Of a DNA stretch of 64,000 nucleotides, positions 47,120 to 55,944 are shown in pieces; position 1 is the first letter of the stretch; each line of letters opens with the position of its first letter. Under the pieces are notes generated by a model. It made no database searches. It had not been told where the DNA came from and saw only the letters and a list, made by a program, of their open reading frames with translations. This DNA comes from Pseudomonas sp. Root71 (GTDB lineage Bacteria; Pseudomonadota; Gammaproteobacteria; Pseudomonadales; Pseudomonadaceae): positions 124,001-188,000 of the forward strand of contig NZ_LMHY01000026.1 of the NCBI RefSeq assembly GCF_001429045.1. The letters are read 5' to 3'. The position numbers and the translations under genes are program-made.

Positions 47120-48124
47120 GGATCGCAATCGTCAACGACATGCCCATGGCGGTGGAGGCCCTGCGCCGCGCCCTGGCATTCGAGCCGGCCCACGAGGTGG
47201 TCTGGGTCGCCGGCAATGGTGCCGAAGCGGTGCGCCAGTGCGCGCTGGACACCCCGGACCTGATTCTGATGGACCTGATCATGCCGGTGATGGACGGTGT
47301 CGAGGCCACGCGGCGGATCATGGCCGAGACTCCCTGTGCCATTGTCATCGTCACAGTGGATCGCCAGCAGAACGTGCACCGGGTGTTCGAGGCCATGGGC
47401 CACGGTGCGCTGGACGTAGTCGATACTCCGGCGGTCGGTGCCGGCAATGCCCAGGAAGCGGCCGCGCCGTTGTTGCGCAAGATCTTGAATATTAGCTGGC
47501 TGATCGGCGACAAGGGCAATCGCCCGCGCCTGACGACGGCGCCATTGCACCGCTCGGGCTCACGCCAAAGCCTGATCGCCATTGGCTCATCCGCTGGCGG
47601 GCCGGCAGCGCTGGAGGTCTTGCTCAAGGGGCTGCCGCGTGATTTCTCTCCGGCGATCGTGCTCGTGCAGCATGTTGACCAGGTGTTTGCCGCCGGCATG
47701 GCTGAATGGCTCGGCAGCGCCAGCGGCCTCGACGTGCGCCTGGCCCAGGAAGGCGAGCCGCCGCAAAGCGGCACGGTACTGTTCCGGCACCAATCACCAT
47801 ATTCGTTTGCTGAAAAACGGCACGCTGGCCTACACCGCCGAACCGGTCAACGAGATCTACCGGCCATCCATCGATGTGTTCTTCGAGAGCGTGGCCAGTT
47901 ACTGGAATGGCGATGCCGTGGGGGTTTTGCTCACCGGCATGGGGCGTGATGGCGCCCAAGGGCTTAAACTCATGCGCCAACAGGGCTACCTGACCATCGC
48001 ACAAGACCAGGGCAGCAGTGCGGTGTACGGCATGCCGAAGGCGGCCGCCGCCATCGACGCTGCCGTGGAGATTCGCCCGCTGGACAAGATAGCGCCACGA
48101 TTGCTGGAGATTTTCGCCAAATGA
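47116..48124 (+). pseudogene. wspF: wspF, CheB-type methylesterase, broken by an apparent 2-base deletion
   Basis: The frame opens at 47116 (ATGA overlap with wspE) and gives a normal receiver (Asp53 in LMDLIMP) and the first half of the CheB domain, with catalytic Ser159 in IGSSAGG and His186 in VQHVDQ. After Leu222 (codon 47779-47781) it slips: GTNHHIRLLKNG and the remainder continue in the +1 frame to 48124, while the original frame adds 55 unrelated residues and stops at 47949. The span is 1009 bases; adding 2 gives 336 codons plus stop, the expected WspF length. Loss of GG from a TTGGCCGGC-like site would explain it. The catalytic Asp in GMGRDGA lies beyond the slip, so methylesterase function should be gone. 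A sequencing or assembly error remains possible. Confidence 0.9.
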
Positions 48125-48172
48125 GCACCTTTTTCCTCATTCCTGGCTCAGGTAGTACTCAGGTGACCGCAC

Positions 48173-49174
48173 ATGACTGAATTACAGCTCGACGACTTCA
48201 AGACCGACGAAAACGCCGCCATGGTGTTGCTGGTTGACGATCAGGCCATGATCGGCGAAGCCGTGCGTCGCGGCCTGTCGAACGAAGAGAACATCGATTT
48301 TCACTTCTGCGCCGACCCGCACCAGGCCATTGCCCACGCGGTGCGCATCAAGCCGACTGTGATCCTGCAGGATCTGGTCATGCCCGGCCTCGACGGCCTG
48401 AGCCTGGTGCGCGAGTACCGCAATCACCCGGCGACCAAGGATATTCCGATCATCGTCCTGTCGACCAAGGAAGACCCGTTGATCAAGAGCGCGGCCTTTG
48501 CCGCCGGGGCCAACGATTATCTGGTCAAGCTGCCGGACAACATCGAACTGGTCGCGCGCATCCGCTATCACTCGCGCTCCTACATGACCCTGCTGCAACG
48601 GGACGCGGCGTACCGCGCGTTGCGGGTCAGCCAGCAACAACTGCTCGACACCAACCTGGTGCTGCAACGCCTGATGAACTCCGATGGCCTGACGGGGTTG
48701 TCGAATCGTCGGCACTTCGACGAATACATGGAACTGGAGTGGCGCCGTTCGTTGCGTGAGCAGAGCCAGTTGTCGTTGCTGATGATCGACGTGGACTATT
48801 TCAAGGCCTACAACGACAGCTTCGGTCATCTGGAGGGCGATGAAGCCCTGCGCAAGGTCGCCGCGGCGATCAAGGATGCCAGTGCCCGACCTTCGGACCT
48901 GCCGGCCCGCTACGGCGGCGAAGAGTTCGCCCTGGTGCTGCCCAATACCTCCCAGGGCGGAGCCCGACTGGTGGCCGAGAAGCTGCGCCAGACCGTGGCG
49001 GCCCTGAAGATCCCGCATAACTCGCCCACCGAAGGTTCGAGCCTGACCATCAGCATCGGCCTGTCGACCATCACGCCGAAAGCGGGCAGCAACTGCCGCG
49101 ACCTGATCCTGGCGGCGGACAAGGGGCTGTATTCGGCGAAGAACAATGGGCGTAATCAGGTGGGGGTCGGGTGA
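48173..49174 (+). CDS. wspR: diguanylate cyclase response regulator WspR
   Basis: This 333-residue output protein of the Wsp system has a receiver at 15-140 (Asp67 in LQDLVMPG, Lys in LVKLP), a coiled-coil linker (145-170) and a GGDEF domain with DVDYFKAYND and the active signature GGEEF at 248-252. The RxxD inhibitory site RPSD (239-242) is present. Phosphorylated WspR oligomerises and makes c-di-GMP. The gene is intact, unlike wspF. It is the last wsp gene; a REPIN follows. Confidence 0.95.
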   Translation: MTELQLDDFKTDENAAMVLLVDDQAMIGEAVRRGLSNEENIDFHFCADPHQAIAHAVRIKPTVILQDLVMPGLDGLSLVREYRNHPATKDIPIIVLSTKEDPLIKSAAFAAGANDYLVKLPDNIELVARIRYHSRSYMTLLQRDAAYRALRVSQQQLLDTNLVLQRLMNSDGLTGLSNRRHFDEYMELEWRRSLREQSQLSLLMIDVDYFKAYNDSFGHLEGDEALRKVAAAIKDASARPSDLPARYGGEEFALVLPNTSQGGARLVAEKLRQTVAALKIPHNSPTEGSSLTISIGLSTITPKAGSNCRDLILAADKGLYSAKNNGRNQVGVG

Positions 49175-49193
49175 TCTGGTGAAATACCACGCT

Positions 49194-49270
49194 CTGCAGG
49201 AGCTGCCGAAGGCTGCGATCTTTTGATCTTCGCCGTTAAAGCAAGATCGCAGCCTTCGGCAGCTCCTACA
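49194..49270. repeat. REPIN, GTAGGAGCTGCCGAAGG type
   Basis: Two inverted copies of the GGAGCTGCCGAAGGCTGCG unit with TTTTGATC next to the spacer lie between wspR and prfB. It is probably the end of the wsp transcript. Confidence 0.87.
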
Positions 49271-49389
49271 AGTGCTCGCCGTGACTCCCAAAACCATTCG
49301 CCGGTAAACCCGCCATGCGGGCTGCCGGGGCCGCTTGATTACGGTATACTCGCCGGCTTTCAAAAGTTCGCCAACGAGTGCTGCCCGTC

Positions 49390-50485
49390 ATGGAAATCAA
49401 CCCGATCCTGAACACCATCAAGGACCTGTCCGAGCGCTCCGAAACTATTCGGGGGTATCTTTGACTACGATCAAAAGCATGAGCGTCTGACCGAAGTCAA
49501 TCGCGAGCTTGAAGATCCGAGTGTCTGGAACAAACCTGAATACGCCCAGGAACTGGGCCGCGAGCGCGCCGCGCTGGCGCAGATCGTCGATACCCTCGAC
49601 GAGCTGAACACCGGTCTGGCCGATTGCCGCGACCTGCTGGACATGGCCGTCGAAGAGAACGACGAAGGCGCAGTGGGCGATGTCGTCGCCGAGCTGGCCC
49701 GTCTCGAGGAAAGTCTGGCCAAGCTGGAATTCCGCCGTATGTTCAGCCACGAAATGGACCCGAACAACGCCTACCTGGACATCCAGGCCGGTTCCGGCGG
49801 CACCGAAGCCCAGGACTGGGCCAACATCCTGTTGCGCATGTACCTGCGCTGGGCCGACAAACGCGGTTTCGACGCCACCATCATGGAACTGTCCGCCGGT
49901 GAAGTCGCCGGGATCAAGGGCGCGACCGTGCACATCAAGGGCGAATACGCCTTTGGCTGGTTGCGCACCGAGATCGGCGTGCACCGCCTGGTGCGCAAGA
50001 GCCCGTTCGACTCCGGCAACCGTCGCCACACCTCGTTTTCCGCGGTGTTCGTCTCGCCAGAGATCGATGACAAGGTGGAAATCGAAATCAACCCGGCAGA
50101 CTTGCGGATCGACACCTATCGTTCCTCCGGTGCCGGTGGTCAGCACGTAAACACCACCGACTCGGCCGTACGTATCACCCACGTACCGACCAACACCGTG
50201 GTCAGCTGCCAGAACGAACGTTCCCAGCACGCCAACAAAGACACCGCCATGAAAATGCTGCGGGCCAAGTTGTACGAGCAGGAAATGCAAAAGCGCAACG
50301 CGGCGTCCCAGGCGCTGGAAGACACCAAGTCCGATATCGGCTGGGGTCACCAGATCCGTTCGTACGTGCTCGATGCCTCGCGGATCAAGGATCTGCGCAC
50401 CAACATCGAACGCAGCGACTGCGACAAGGTGCTCGATGGCGACATCGACGAATACCTGGAAGCGAGCCTGAAGTCCGGGCTGTAA
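49390..50485 (+). CDS. prfB: peptide chain release factor 2 with programmed +1 frameshift
   Basis: Initiation is at the ATG at 49390. The first 24 codons end at CTT followed by an in-frame TGA (49462-49464); a +1 shift at CTT-TGA-C continues as GACTACGATCAA to 50485, for 364 residues in total. The GGQ motif that triggers peptide release is in SGAGGQHVNTTDSAVRI. It recognises UGA and UAA. The shift is the conserved RF2 self-regulation: low RF2 makes the ribosome pause at UGA and shift frame. Because of it the full gene is not visible as one frame. lysS follows, as in other bacteria. Confidence 0.96.
49450..49465 (+). promoter_or_regulatory. RF2 programmed +1 frameshift site
   Basis: CGGGGGTATCTTTGAC: a G-rich Shine-Dalgarno-like stretch, then TAT, the slippery CTT codon and UGA followed by C. 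The spacing is the same as in the known prfB sites. It is autoregulatory and not a defect. Confidence 0.95.
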
Positions 50486-50515
50486 AACACGCAATACAAG
50501 ATGATCCCTGTAGGA

Positions 50516-50570
50516 GCTCAGGGGGACGCCTAGTCCCTGCTGAGCAATCCCCGGGCCGCAGGGCCCGGGG
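50516..50570 (+). promoter_or_regulatory. two consecutive hairpins in the prfB-lysS gap
   Basis: Hairpin one: GCTCAGGGGGAC pairs with GTCCCTGCTGAGC (50516-50545). Hairpin two: CCCCGGGCC pairs with GGCCCGGGG around GCAG (50549-50570). They lie just upstream of lysS (ATG at 50600), and no T-run follows, so neither is a plain terminator. They could limit read-through from prfB or control lysS translation. A GTAGGAGC REP remnant begins the stretch. Confidence 0.5.
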
Positions 50571-50599
50571 GCAACGAACCTGATGGAATATTTAAAGAC

Positions 50600-52102
50600 A
50601 TGAGCGACCTAGAACTCGACCCGCAAGCCCTGCAACAGGAAGAAAACTCCCTGATCGCCCTGCGCAAGGAAAAGCTTGCTGCCGAGCGCGCCAAGGGCAA
50701 CGCCTTCCCGAACGACTTCCGTCGCGAAAACTACTGCGAACAACTGCAGAAACAGTACGCGGACAAGACCAAGGAAGAGCTGGCAGAGGCTGCGATCCCG
50801 GTCAAGGTTGCCGGTCGCATCATGCTCAACCGTGGCTCGTTCATGGTGATCCAGGACATGACCGGGCGTATCCAGGTCTACGTCAACCGCAAGACCCTCT
50901 CCGAAGAAACCCTGGCCGCGGTGAAAACCTGGGACATGGGCGACATCATCGCCGCCGAAGGCACCCTGGCCCGTTCCGGCAAGGGCGACCTGTACGTCGA
51001 AATGACCAGCGTGCGCCTGCTGACCAAATCCCTGCGCCCGCTGCCGGACAAGCACCACGGCCTGACCGACACCGAACAACGCTATCGTCAGCGTTACGTT
51101 GACCTTATCGTCAACGAAGACGTGCGCCAGACCTTCCGTGTGCGTTCGCAAGTCATCGCCCACATCCGCAGCTTCCTGATGAAGCGTGACTTCCTGGAAG
51201 TGGAAACGCCGATGCTGCAGACCATTCCGGGCGGAGCGGCAGCCAAGCCGTTCGAAACCCACCACAACGCGCTGGACATGGAAATGTTCCTGCGTATCGC
51301 GCCTGAGCTGTATCTCAAGCGCCTCGTTGTCGGCGGCTTCGAGAAAGTGTTCGAGATCAACCGCAACTTCCGTAACGAAGGCGTTTCGACTCGTCACAAC
51401 CCTGAATTCACCATGTTGGAGTTCTACCAGGCCTACGCCGACTACGAAGACAACATGGACCTGACCGAAGAACTGTTCCGCGAACTGGCGCAGCTGGTCC
51501 TGGGCAGCACCGACGTGCCGTACGGCGACAAGGTGTTCCACTTCGGCGAGCCGTTCGTGCGTCTGTCGGTATTCGACTCGATCCTCAAGTACAACCCCGA
51601 GCTGACCGCCGATGACCTGAACGACATCGACAAGGCTCGCGCCATCGCCAAGAAGGCCGGCGCCAAGGTGCTGGGCTTCGAAGGCCTGGGCAAGCTGCAG
51701 GTGATGATTTTCGAAGAGCTGGTCGAGCACAAGCTGGAGCAGCCGCACTTCATTACCCAGTACCCGTTCGAAGTGTCGCCGCTGGCCCGTCGCAATGACG
51801 ACAACCCGAACGTCACGGACCGTTTCGAGCTGTTCATCGGTGGTCGTGAAATCGCCAACGCCTACTCCGAGTTGAACGACGCGGAAGACCAGGCCGAGCG
51901 CTTCATGGCCCAGGTGGCCGACAAGGACGCCGGCGACGACGAAGCCATGCACTACGACGCCGACTTCGTTCGTGCGCTGGAGTACGGCATGCCGCCAACG
52001 GCGGGTGAAGGCATCGGTATCGACCGTCTGGTGATGCTGCTGACCAACTCTCCGTCGATCCGCGACGTGATCCTGTTCCCGCACATGCGGCCGCAAGCGT
52101 AA
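50600..52102 (+). CDS. lysS: lysyl-tRNA synthetase, class II
   Basis: The 500 residues begin with an OB-fold anticodon-binding domain (VKVAGRIMLNRGSFMVIQDM) followed by the class II catalytic core: motif 1 FLEVETPML, motif 2 FEINRNFRNEGVSTRHNPEF and motif 3 GEGIGIDRLVMLLTN. It charges tRNA-Lys with lysine in the cytoplasm. It lies downstream of prfB, the common arrangement in gamma-proteobacteria. An intrinsic terminator follows. Confidence 0.97.
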   Translation: MSDLELDPQALQQEENSLIALRKEKLAAERAKGNAFPNDFRRENYCEQLQKQYADKTKEELAEAAIPVKVAGRIMLNRGSFMVIQDMTGRIQVYVNRKTLSEETLAAVKTWDMGDIIAAEGTLARSGKGDLYVEMTSVRLLTKSLRPLPDKHHGLTDTEQRYRQRYVDLIVNEDVRQTFRVRSQVIAHIRSFLMKRDFLEVETPMLQTIPGGAAAKPFETHHNALDMEMFLRIAPELYLKRLVVGGFEKVFEINRNFRNEGVSTRHNPEFTMLEFYQAYADYEDNMDLTEELFRELAQLVLGSTDVPYGDKVFHFGEPFVRLSVFDSILKYNPELTADDLNDIDKARAIAKKAGAKVLGFEGLGKLQVMIFEELVEHKLEQPHFITQYPFEVSPLARRNDDNPNVTDRFELFIGGREIANAYSELNDAEDQAERFMAQVADKDAGDDEAMHYDADFVRALEYGMPPTAGEGIGIDRLVMLLTNSPSIRDVILFPHMRPQA

Positions 52103-52113
52103 GTGTTTCAAAT

Positions 52114-52141
52114 AAAAAGCCGCCTTTGAGGCGGCTTTTTA
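52114..52141 (+). terminator. intrinsic terminator of lysS
   Basis: AAAAAGCCGCC pairs with GGCGGCTTTTT around a TTTGA loop, followed by a T-run. It begins about 12 bases past the lysS stop. Confidence 0.93.
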
Positions 52142-52200
52142 TTGCCTGTCTGGTACAAACGTATCAACTTGTTACTTTCATCTGAGAGGAAATACCTGTC

Positions 52201-52917
52201 GTGATTCGTGCAATAGCTCAAGAAGGTGCAGCGGGTGTCGCCACTGCGGTCGCTGAAAGTGTTCAGTACCAGGGTCGCAAGGCCAGCCGACAGGGCAGCG
52301 AACAGCGACGACAGGAAATCCTGGATGCCGCCATGCGCATTGTCGTGCGTGACGGTGTGCGGGCCGTACGGCACCGTGCGGTGGCCGCAGAGGCACAAGT
52401 GCCGTTGTCGGCGACCACTTACTATTTCAAGGATATCGATGACCTGCTCACCGATACCTTCGCCCAATACGTGGAACGCAGTGCGGCGTACATGGGCAAA
52501 CTGTGGGTGAACAACGAGGGCCTGCTGCGCGAGATGATCGACAGTGGCGATGGCAGCCCGCAGGCGCGCTCGAAACTGGCGGACGACATTGCGCGGCTGA
52601 TGACCGATTACGTTCACCGGCAACTGGTCAATCGCCGTGAGCATTTGATGGCCGAGCAGGCGTTCCGTCAGGAGGCATTGCTTAACCCGCGCCTGGCCGA
52701 ACTGGTGCGCTCGCATCAGCAAATCCTGTTGCAGGGCTCTTGCCAGCTGTTCCAGGTATTGGGCTCGCGCGAGCCGCATCAGGATGCCAAGGTGTTGACG
52801 GCGATTATCGGCCGGATGGAATATCAGGGCCTGCTCAACGTAGACGAGCCTGCCGCCGAAGAGGAAATGCTCGGCATCCTGACGCGCTACATGCACCTGG
52901 TGCTGGCGTCGGTCTAA
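52201..52917 (+). CDS. TetR-family regulator
   Basis: The 238-residue reading uses a GTG start at 52201, with a GAGAGGA site before it; the region before residue 30 is unusual, so a later start is possible. The HTH lies at about 37-80 (RRQEILDAAMRIVVRDGVRAVRHRAVAAEAQVP, TTYYFKDIDDLLTDTF). The ligand domain has no recognisable pocket motif. It occupies the position of a TetR gene that follows lysS in other Pseudomonas. Target genes unknown; the lipoprotein downstream is a candidate. Confidence 0.87.
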   Translation: MIRAIAQEGAAGVATAVAESVQYQGRKASRQGSEQRRQEILDAAMRIVVRDGVRAVRHRAVAAEAQVPLSATTYYFKDIDDLLTDTFAQYVERSAAYMGKLWVNNEGLLREMIDSGDGSPQARSKLADDIARLMTDYVHRQLVNRREHLMAEQAFRQEALLNPRLAELVRSHQQILLQGSCQLFQVLGSREPHQDAKVLTAIIGRMEYQGLLNVDEPAAEEEMLGILTRYMHLVLASV

Positions 52918-52920
52918 TCC

Positions 52921-53010
52921 CCGTAGGAGCTGCCGAAGGCTGCGATCTTTTGATCTTGATCCTTTGAAAAACAAGATCAAAAGATCGCAGCCTGCGGCAG
53001 CTCCTACAGG
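52921..53010. repeat. REPIN, GTAGGAGCTGCCG type
   Basis: Left unit GTAGGAGCTGCCGAAGG and right unit with CCTGCGGCAGCTCCTAC face each other with GATC-rich spacers. It lies between the TetR gene and the lipoprotein gene. Confidence 0.88.
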
Positions 53011-53038
53011 TTAGCTGTGTGTTCATAGGGAGTTTCGA

Positions 53039-53593
53039 ATGAAAGCCTGGCGTGTCGTTGTGATCGCCTTGTCGTTCCTGCTGCTCAGTGGCTGTCTGGT
53101 GACCTTCAAGGAGCCGCTGCCTGTCAGCGAACCCGCGCCCAAGGGATTGCTCGGCAAATGGACCAGCACCAATGCCTGGGGCGAGCCGCTCAACCTCGAA
53201 CTGACCCGCATCGGCGACAACCGCTATCAGGCCGTCAGTTATTACCGGGCCAGGCCCAGGGAGCGGGAGGCCTATCCCTTCACAGTGACGCGCCATGGCA
53301 ACCGCTGGTATCTGTCGGCGAAGGTGCCGGCACAGTTCGGCGGGCATTTCACCATTGGCGGGTTTGAACTGACCGACAAGCATGAATTGGTGGTCTACAA
53401 CCTCGACCTCGACCAGATCAACCAGGCCATGAAGCAGAAAGCCCTGAGCGGTGAAAGCTTCCAGACCCACGACGGTGATGGCGTATTGGTCGACAGCCAC
53501 ATGGATCAAGTCGCAGCCTACCTCGACGACCCGGCCAATTCCGATGTGTTCGTCGAAGCCGTGCGCTACCAGCGTCAGGCCAAAGCCAAATAA
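53039..53593 (+). CDS. lipoprotein of unknown function
   Basis: The 184 residues begin with a lipoprotein signal (MKAWRVVVIALSFLLLSGCL) with lipobox LSGC and Cys at position 19. The rest looks like a compact beta-rich domain (GLLGKWTSTNAWGEPL, GNRWYLSAKVPAQFGGHFTIG). It should be anchored in the outer membrane and face the periplasm. Conserved beside this locus in Pseudomonas; no function can be given. It starts 28 bases after the REPIN and may be co-transcribed with the gene below. Confidence 0.8.
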   Translation: MKAWRVVVIALSFLLLSGCLVTFKEPLPVSEPAPKGLLGKWTSTNAWGEPLNLELTRIGDNRYQAVSYYRARPREREAYPFTVTRHGNRWYLSAKVPAQFGGHFTIGGFELTDKHELVVYNLDLDQINQAMKQKALSGESFQTHDGDGVLVDSHMDQVAAYLDDPANSDVFVEAVRYQRQAKAK

Positions 53594-53625
53594 GCAGTAC
53601 AAACAGGTTTCTACAGGAGTTTCGG

Positions 53626-54903
53626 GTGGACGATTACCAACAGTCGATACGCATTTTGTCCGATCGCATCGTGCTGGCGCAGACGCCGATCCGCGTCCTC
53701 GATGCGGTCAAGTGGGACGACAACATTCGTAAGGGCTTCCTCAAGGCCAAGGGCAAGGAAATGCCGGCGGTGGACCGCGACTACTACCTCAATCGGCCGC
53801 TGGCGTTCGATTCCAGCAAAGTGAAGCTGGAGTTCCAGAACATCGAGCGCGACATCACCCGCCAGCTCGGCCAGTTCAACCCGGTCGGCCAGATCATGCG
53901 CCGCATGTGCAAGGAATACCGCATGGTGATCCGCATGCTCGAAGCGCGTGGCACCGAGGATTTCGGCCTGATCTCCCAGGAGTTGTACGGCGCCGCGTCC
54001 GACGCGTTCCACGCTGGCGACCCGACACTGTCCGACCTGGGCATGATGTTGTCCGAATACCTGAACAACATCGACGGCCGTGGCGACCTCAAGGATGAGC
54101 CAAAGACGCTGACGGCCAAGGATGCGGTCGACCTGTTGCAGCATCGCTTGAACAAGGTGTTTGGCGAAGCCGAGGAAACCATCCGGGTGTTCGAGTCCGA
54201 CGGGATCGTCGCCGATGCGGCGGCCGGCGCCGATTACATCAAGATCCGCTCCGATGCGATGTTCAACCAGCGCGATGTACGCGCCCTGGAAGTCCATGAA
54301 GGGCTGGTGCACGTCGGCACCACCCTCAACGGCCTGAATCAGCCGATCTGTACCTTCCTCGCCAAGGGCCCGCCATCGTCGACGGTGACCCAGGAAGGCC
54401 TGGCGATCCTGATGGAAATCATCACTTTCGCCTCCTACCCGAGTCGCCTGCGCAAACTGACCAACCGCACCCGCGCCATCCACATGGTGGAGGAGGGAGC
54501 CGACTTCCTGCAGGTGTTCGAGTTCTTCCGCGAGCAAGGTTTCGAAATGCCCGAGAGCTACAGCAACGCCAGTCGCGTTTTCCGCGGCTCGGTGCCGACA
54601 GGTCTGCCATTTACCAAAGACTTGTCCTACCTCAAGGGCTTCATCATGATTTACAACTACATTCAACTGGCCGTGCGTAAAGGCAAGCTGGAGCAGATAC
54701 CGCTGTTGTTCTGCGGCAAGACCACCCTGGAAGACATGCGTACCTTGCGCCAGTTGGTGGACGAAGGCCTGGTGGTGCCGCCCAAGTACCTGCCGGAACA
54801 GTTTCGCGACATGAACGCGCTGTCGGCGTGGATGTGCTTCTCCAACTTCCTCAACCACCTGAGCCTGGACCGGATCGAGGCGGATTACTCGAACATCCTG
54901 TGA
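53626..54903 (+). CDS. DUF1704 putative metallopeptidase (QEGLA family)
   Basis: The 425-residue reading uses a GTG start at 53626 preceded by ACAGGAG. A HExxxH motif stands at 224-229 (VHEGLVH) and the family-naming QEGLA at 256-260, with Glu257 as a possible third metal ligand. These resemble a gluzincin-type zinc site. Bacterial members are called flavohemoglobin-expression-modulating QEGLA proteins. The same domain family includes the animal tubulin carboxypeptidase MATCAP, by my recollection, so a carboxypeptidase activity on an unknown protein is possible. No signal peptide, so it should be cytoplasmic. Substrate unknown. Confidence 0.85.
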   Translation: MDDYQQSIRILSDRIVLAQTPIRVLDAVKWDDNIRKGFLKAKGKEMPAVDRDYYLNRPLAFDSSKVKLEFQNIERDITRQLGQFNPVGQIMRRMCKEYRMVIRMLEARGTEDFGLISQELYGAASDAFHAGDPTLSDLGMMLSEYLNNIDGRGDLKDEPKTLTAKDAVDLLQHRLNKVFGEAEETIRVFESDGIVADAAAGADYIKIRSDAMFNQRDVRALEVHEGLVHVGTTLNGLNQPICTFLAKGPPSSTVTQEGLAILMEIITFASYPSRLRKLTNRTRAIHMVEEGADFLQVFEFFREQGFEMPESYSNASRVFRGSVPTGLPFTKDLSYLKGFIMIYNYIQLAVRKGKLEQIPLLFCGKTTLEDMRTLRQLVDEGLVVPPKYLPEQFRDMNALSAWMCFSNFLNHLSLDRIEADYSNIL

Positions 54904-54908
54904 TGCTG

Positions 54909-54978
54909 TCAAAAGATCGCAGCCTTCGGCAGCTCCTACACTGATCCCCTGTAGGAGCTGCCGAAGGCTGCGATCTTG
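54909..54978. repeat. REPIN, GTAGGAGCTGCCGAAGG type, short spacer
   Basis: AAAAGATCGCAGCCTTCGG on the left meets its inverse, GTAGGAGCTGCCGAAGG and onward, with only a short spacer, directly after the DUF1704 stop. Confidence 0.87.
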
Positions 54979-55029
54979 GCAATTGGAGCTTCACCGAAAA
55001 TCCTTCCTTCCATCGCGAGGTTTCACCGG

Positions 55030-55944
55030 ATGAGAACCCTCGGCATTCTCTGCCTTCTCCTGGCCTTGAACGGTTGCAGTTCGCTGCTGTTCTACCCCGA
55101 ACCCGGCCAGTTGTTCACGCCGGAAAAGGCCGGGCTCGAATACCGCACGGTCACCCTGATCACCGCCGATGGCCTCAAGCTGAACGCATGGTGGCTGCCG
55201 GCGAAGAAGGGGGTCGAGGTCAAGGGTACGGTGCTGCACCTGCACGGCAACGGTGGAAACCTGCCCATGCACCTCGGTGGGAGCTTTTGGTTGCCGAAAA
55301 ATGGTTACCAGGTGTTGCTTGTGGACTATCGCGGTTATGGCCTGTCCGAAGGTGAACCCAGCCTGCCGGCGATCTATCAGGACATCGACGCAGCCTTCAA
55401 ATGGCTCGACCAGGCGCCGGAGGTCAAAGGCAAGCCGCTGATCCTGCTCGGCCAGAGCCTTGGGGGCTCGATGGCCGTGCATTACCTGGTCCAGCACCCT
55501 GAACGCCAGAAACAACTGAAGGCTTTTGTCCTCGACGGAGTGCCCGCCAGCTACCGAAGCATCGGTCAGTTTGCCTTGAGTACGTCATGGTTGACCTGGC
55601 CGGTGCAGGTGCCGTTGTCGTGGCTGGTGCCGGACGGCGACAGCGCGATCAACTCCATGACGCAACTCAAGGACGTGCCGAAACTGATCTACCACAGCAT
55701 CGACGATCCGATCGTGCCTCTTTCCAACGGCATCCGTCTGTATCAAGCTGCGCCGCCGCCGCGGGTGCTGCAACTGACCCGTGGCGGTCATGTGCAGACG
55801 TTCGCCGACCCGGTCTGGCGCAAGGTCATGTTGCGTTATCTAGATGATCCGCAGCATTTCAACGGCCTGCGCCGGTTGGGTGAAATTCCCAACTATCCGG
55901 CACCCCCGAATTCAGAAGATGAACCACCAGAGAGTCCGCAATGA
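55030..55944 (+). CDS. alpha/beta hydrolase lipoprotein
   Basis: The 304-residue reading uses the ATG at 55030 after GAGGTTT-like purines; the upstream ATG at 54976 lies within REP-derived sequence. Lipoprotein signal MRTLGILCLLLALNGCS, lipobox LNGC, Cys16. The fold has an oxyanion strand VLHLHGNGGN, the nucleophile elbow GQSLGG, Asp in SIDDPIVP and His in TRGGHVQTF. It resembles YfhR/BEM46-type serine hydrolases. It probably acts at the inner face of the outer membrane. The next gene overlaps by ATGA. Confidence 0.87.
   Translation: MRTLGILCLLLALNGCSSLLFYPEPGQLFTPEKAGLEYRTVTLITADGLKLNAWWLPAKKGVEVKGTVLHLHGNGGNLPMHLGGSFWLPKNGYQVLLVDYRGYGLSEGEPSLPAIYQDIDAAFKWLDQAPEVKGKPLILLGQSLGGSMAVHYLVQHPERQKQLKAFVLDGVPASYRSIGQFALSTSWLTWPVQVPLSWLVPDGDSAINSMTQLKDVPKLIYHSIDDPIVPLSNGIRLYQAAPPPRVLQLTRGGHVQTFADPVWRKVMLRYLDDPQHFNGLRRLGEIPNYPAPPNSEDEPPESPQ

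Noticed and set aside
49390..49465. Early stop in prfB as a broken gene
   Set aside because: The CTT-TGA-C context is the known programmed +1 site of release factor 2.
50609..52111. A 500-residue open frame on the strand opposite lysS
   Set aside because: It mirrors lysS almost base for base, which is usual in high-GC genes. The lysS reading has all class II motifs.
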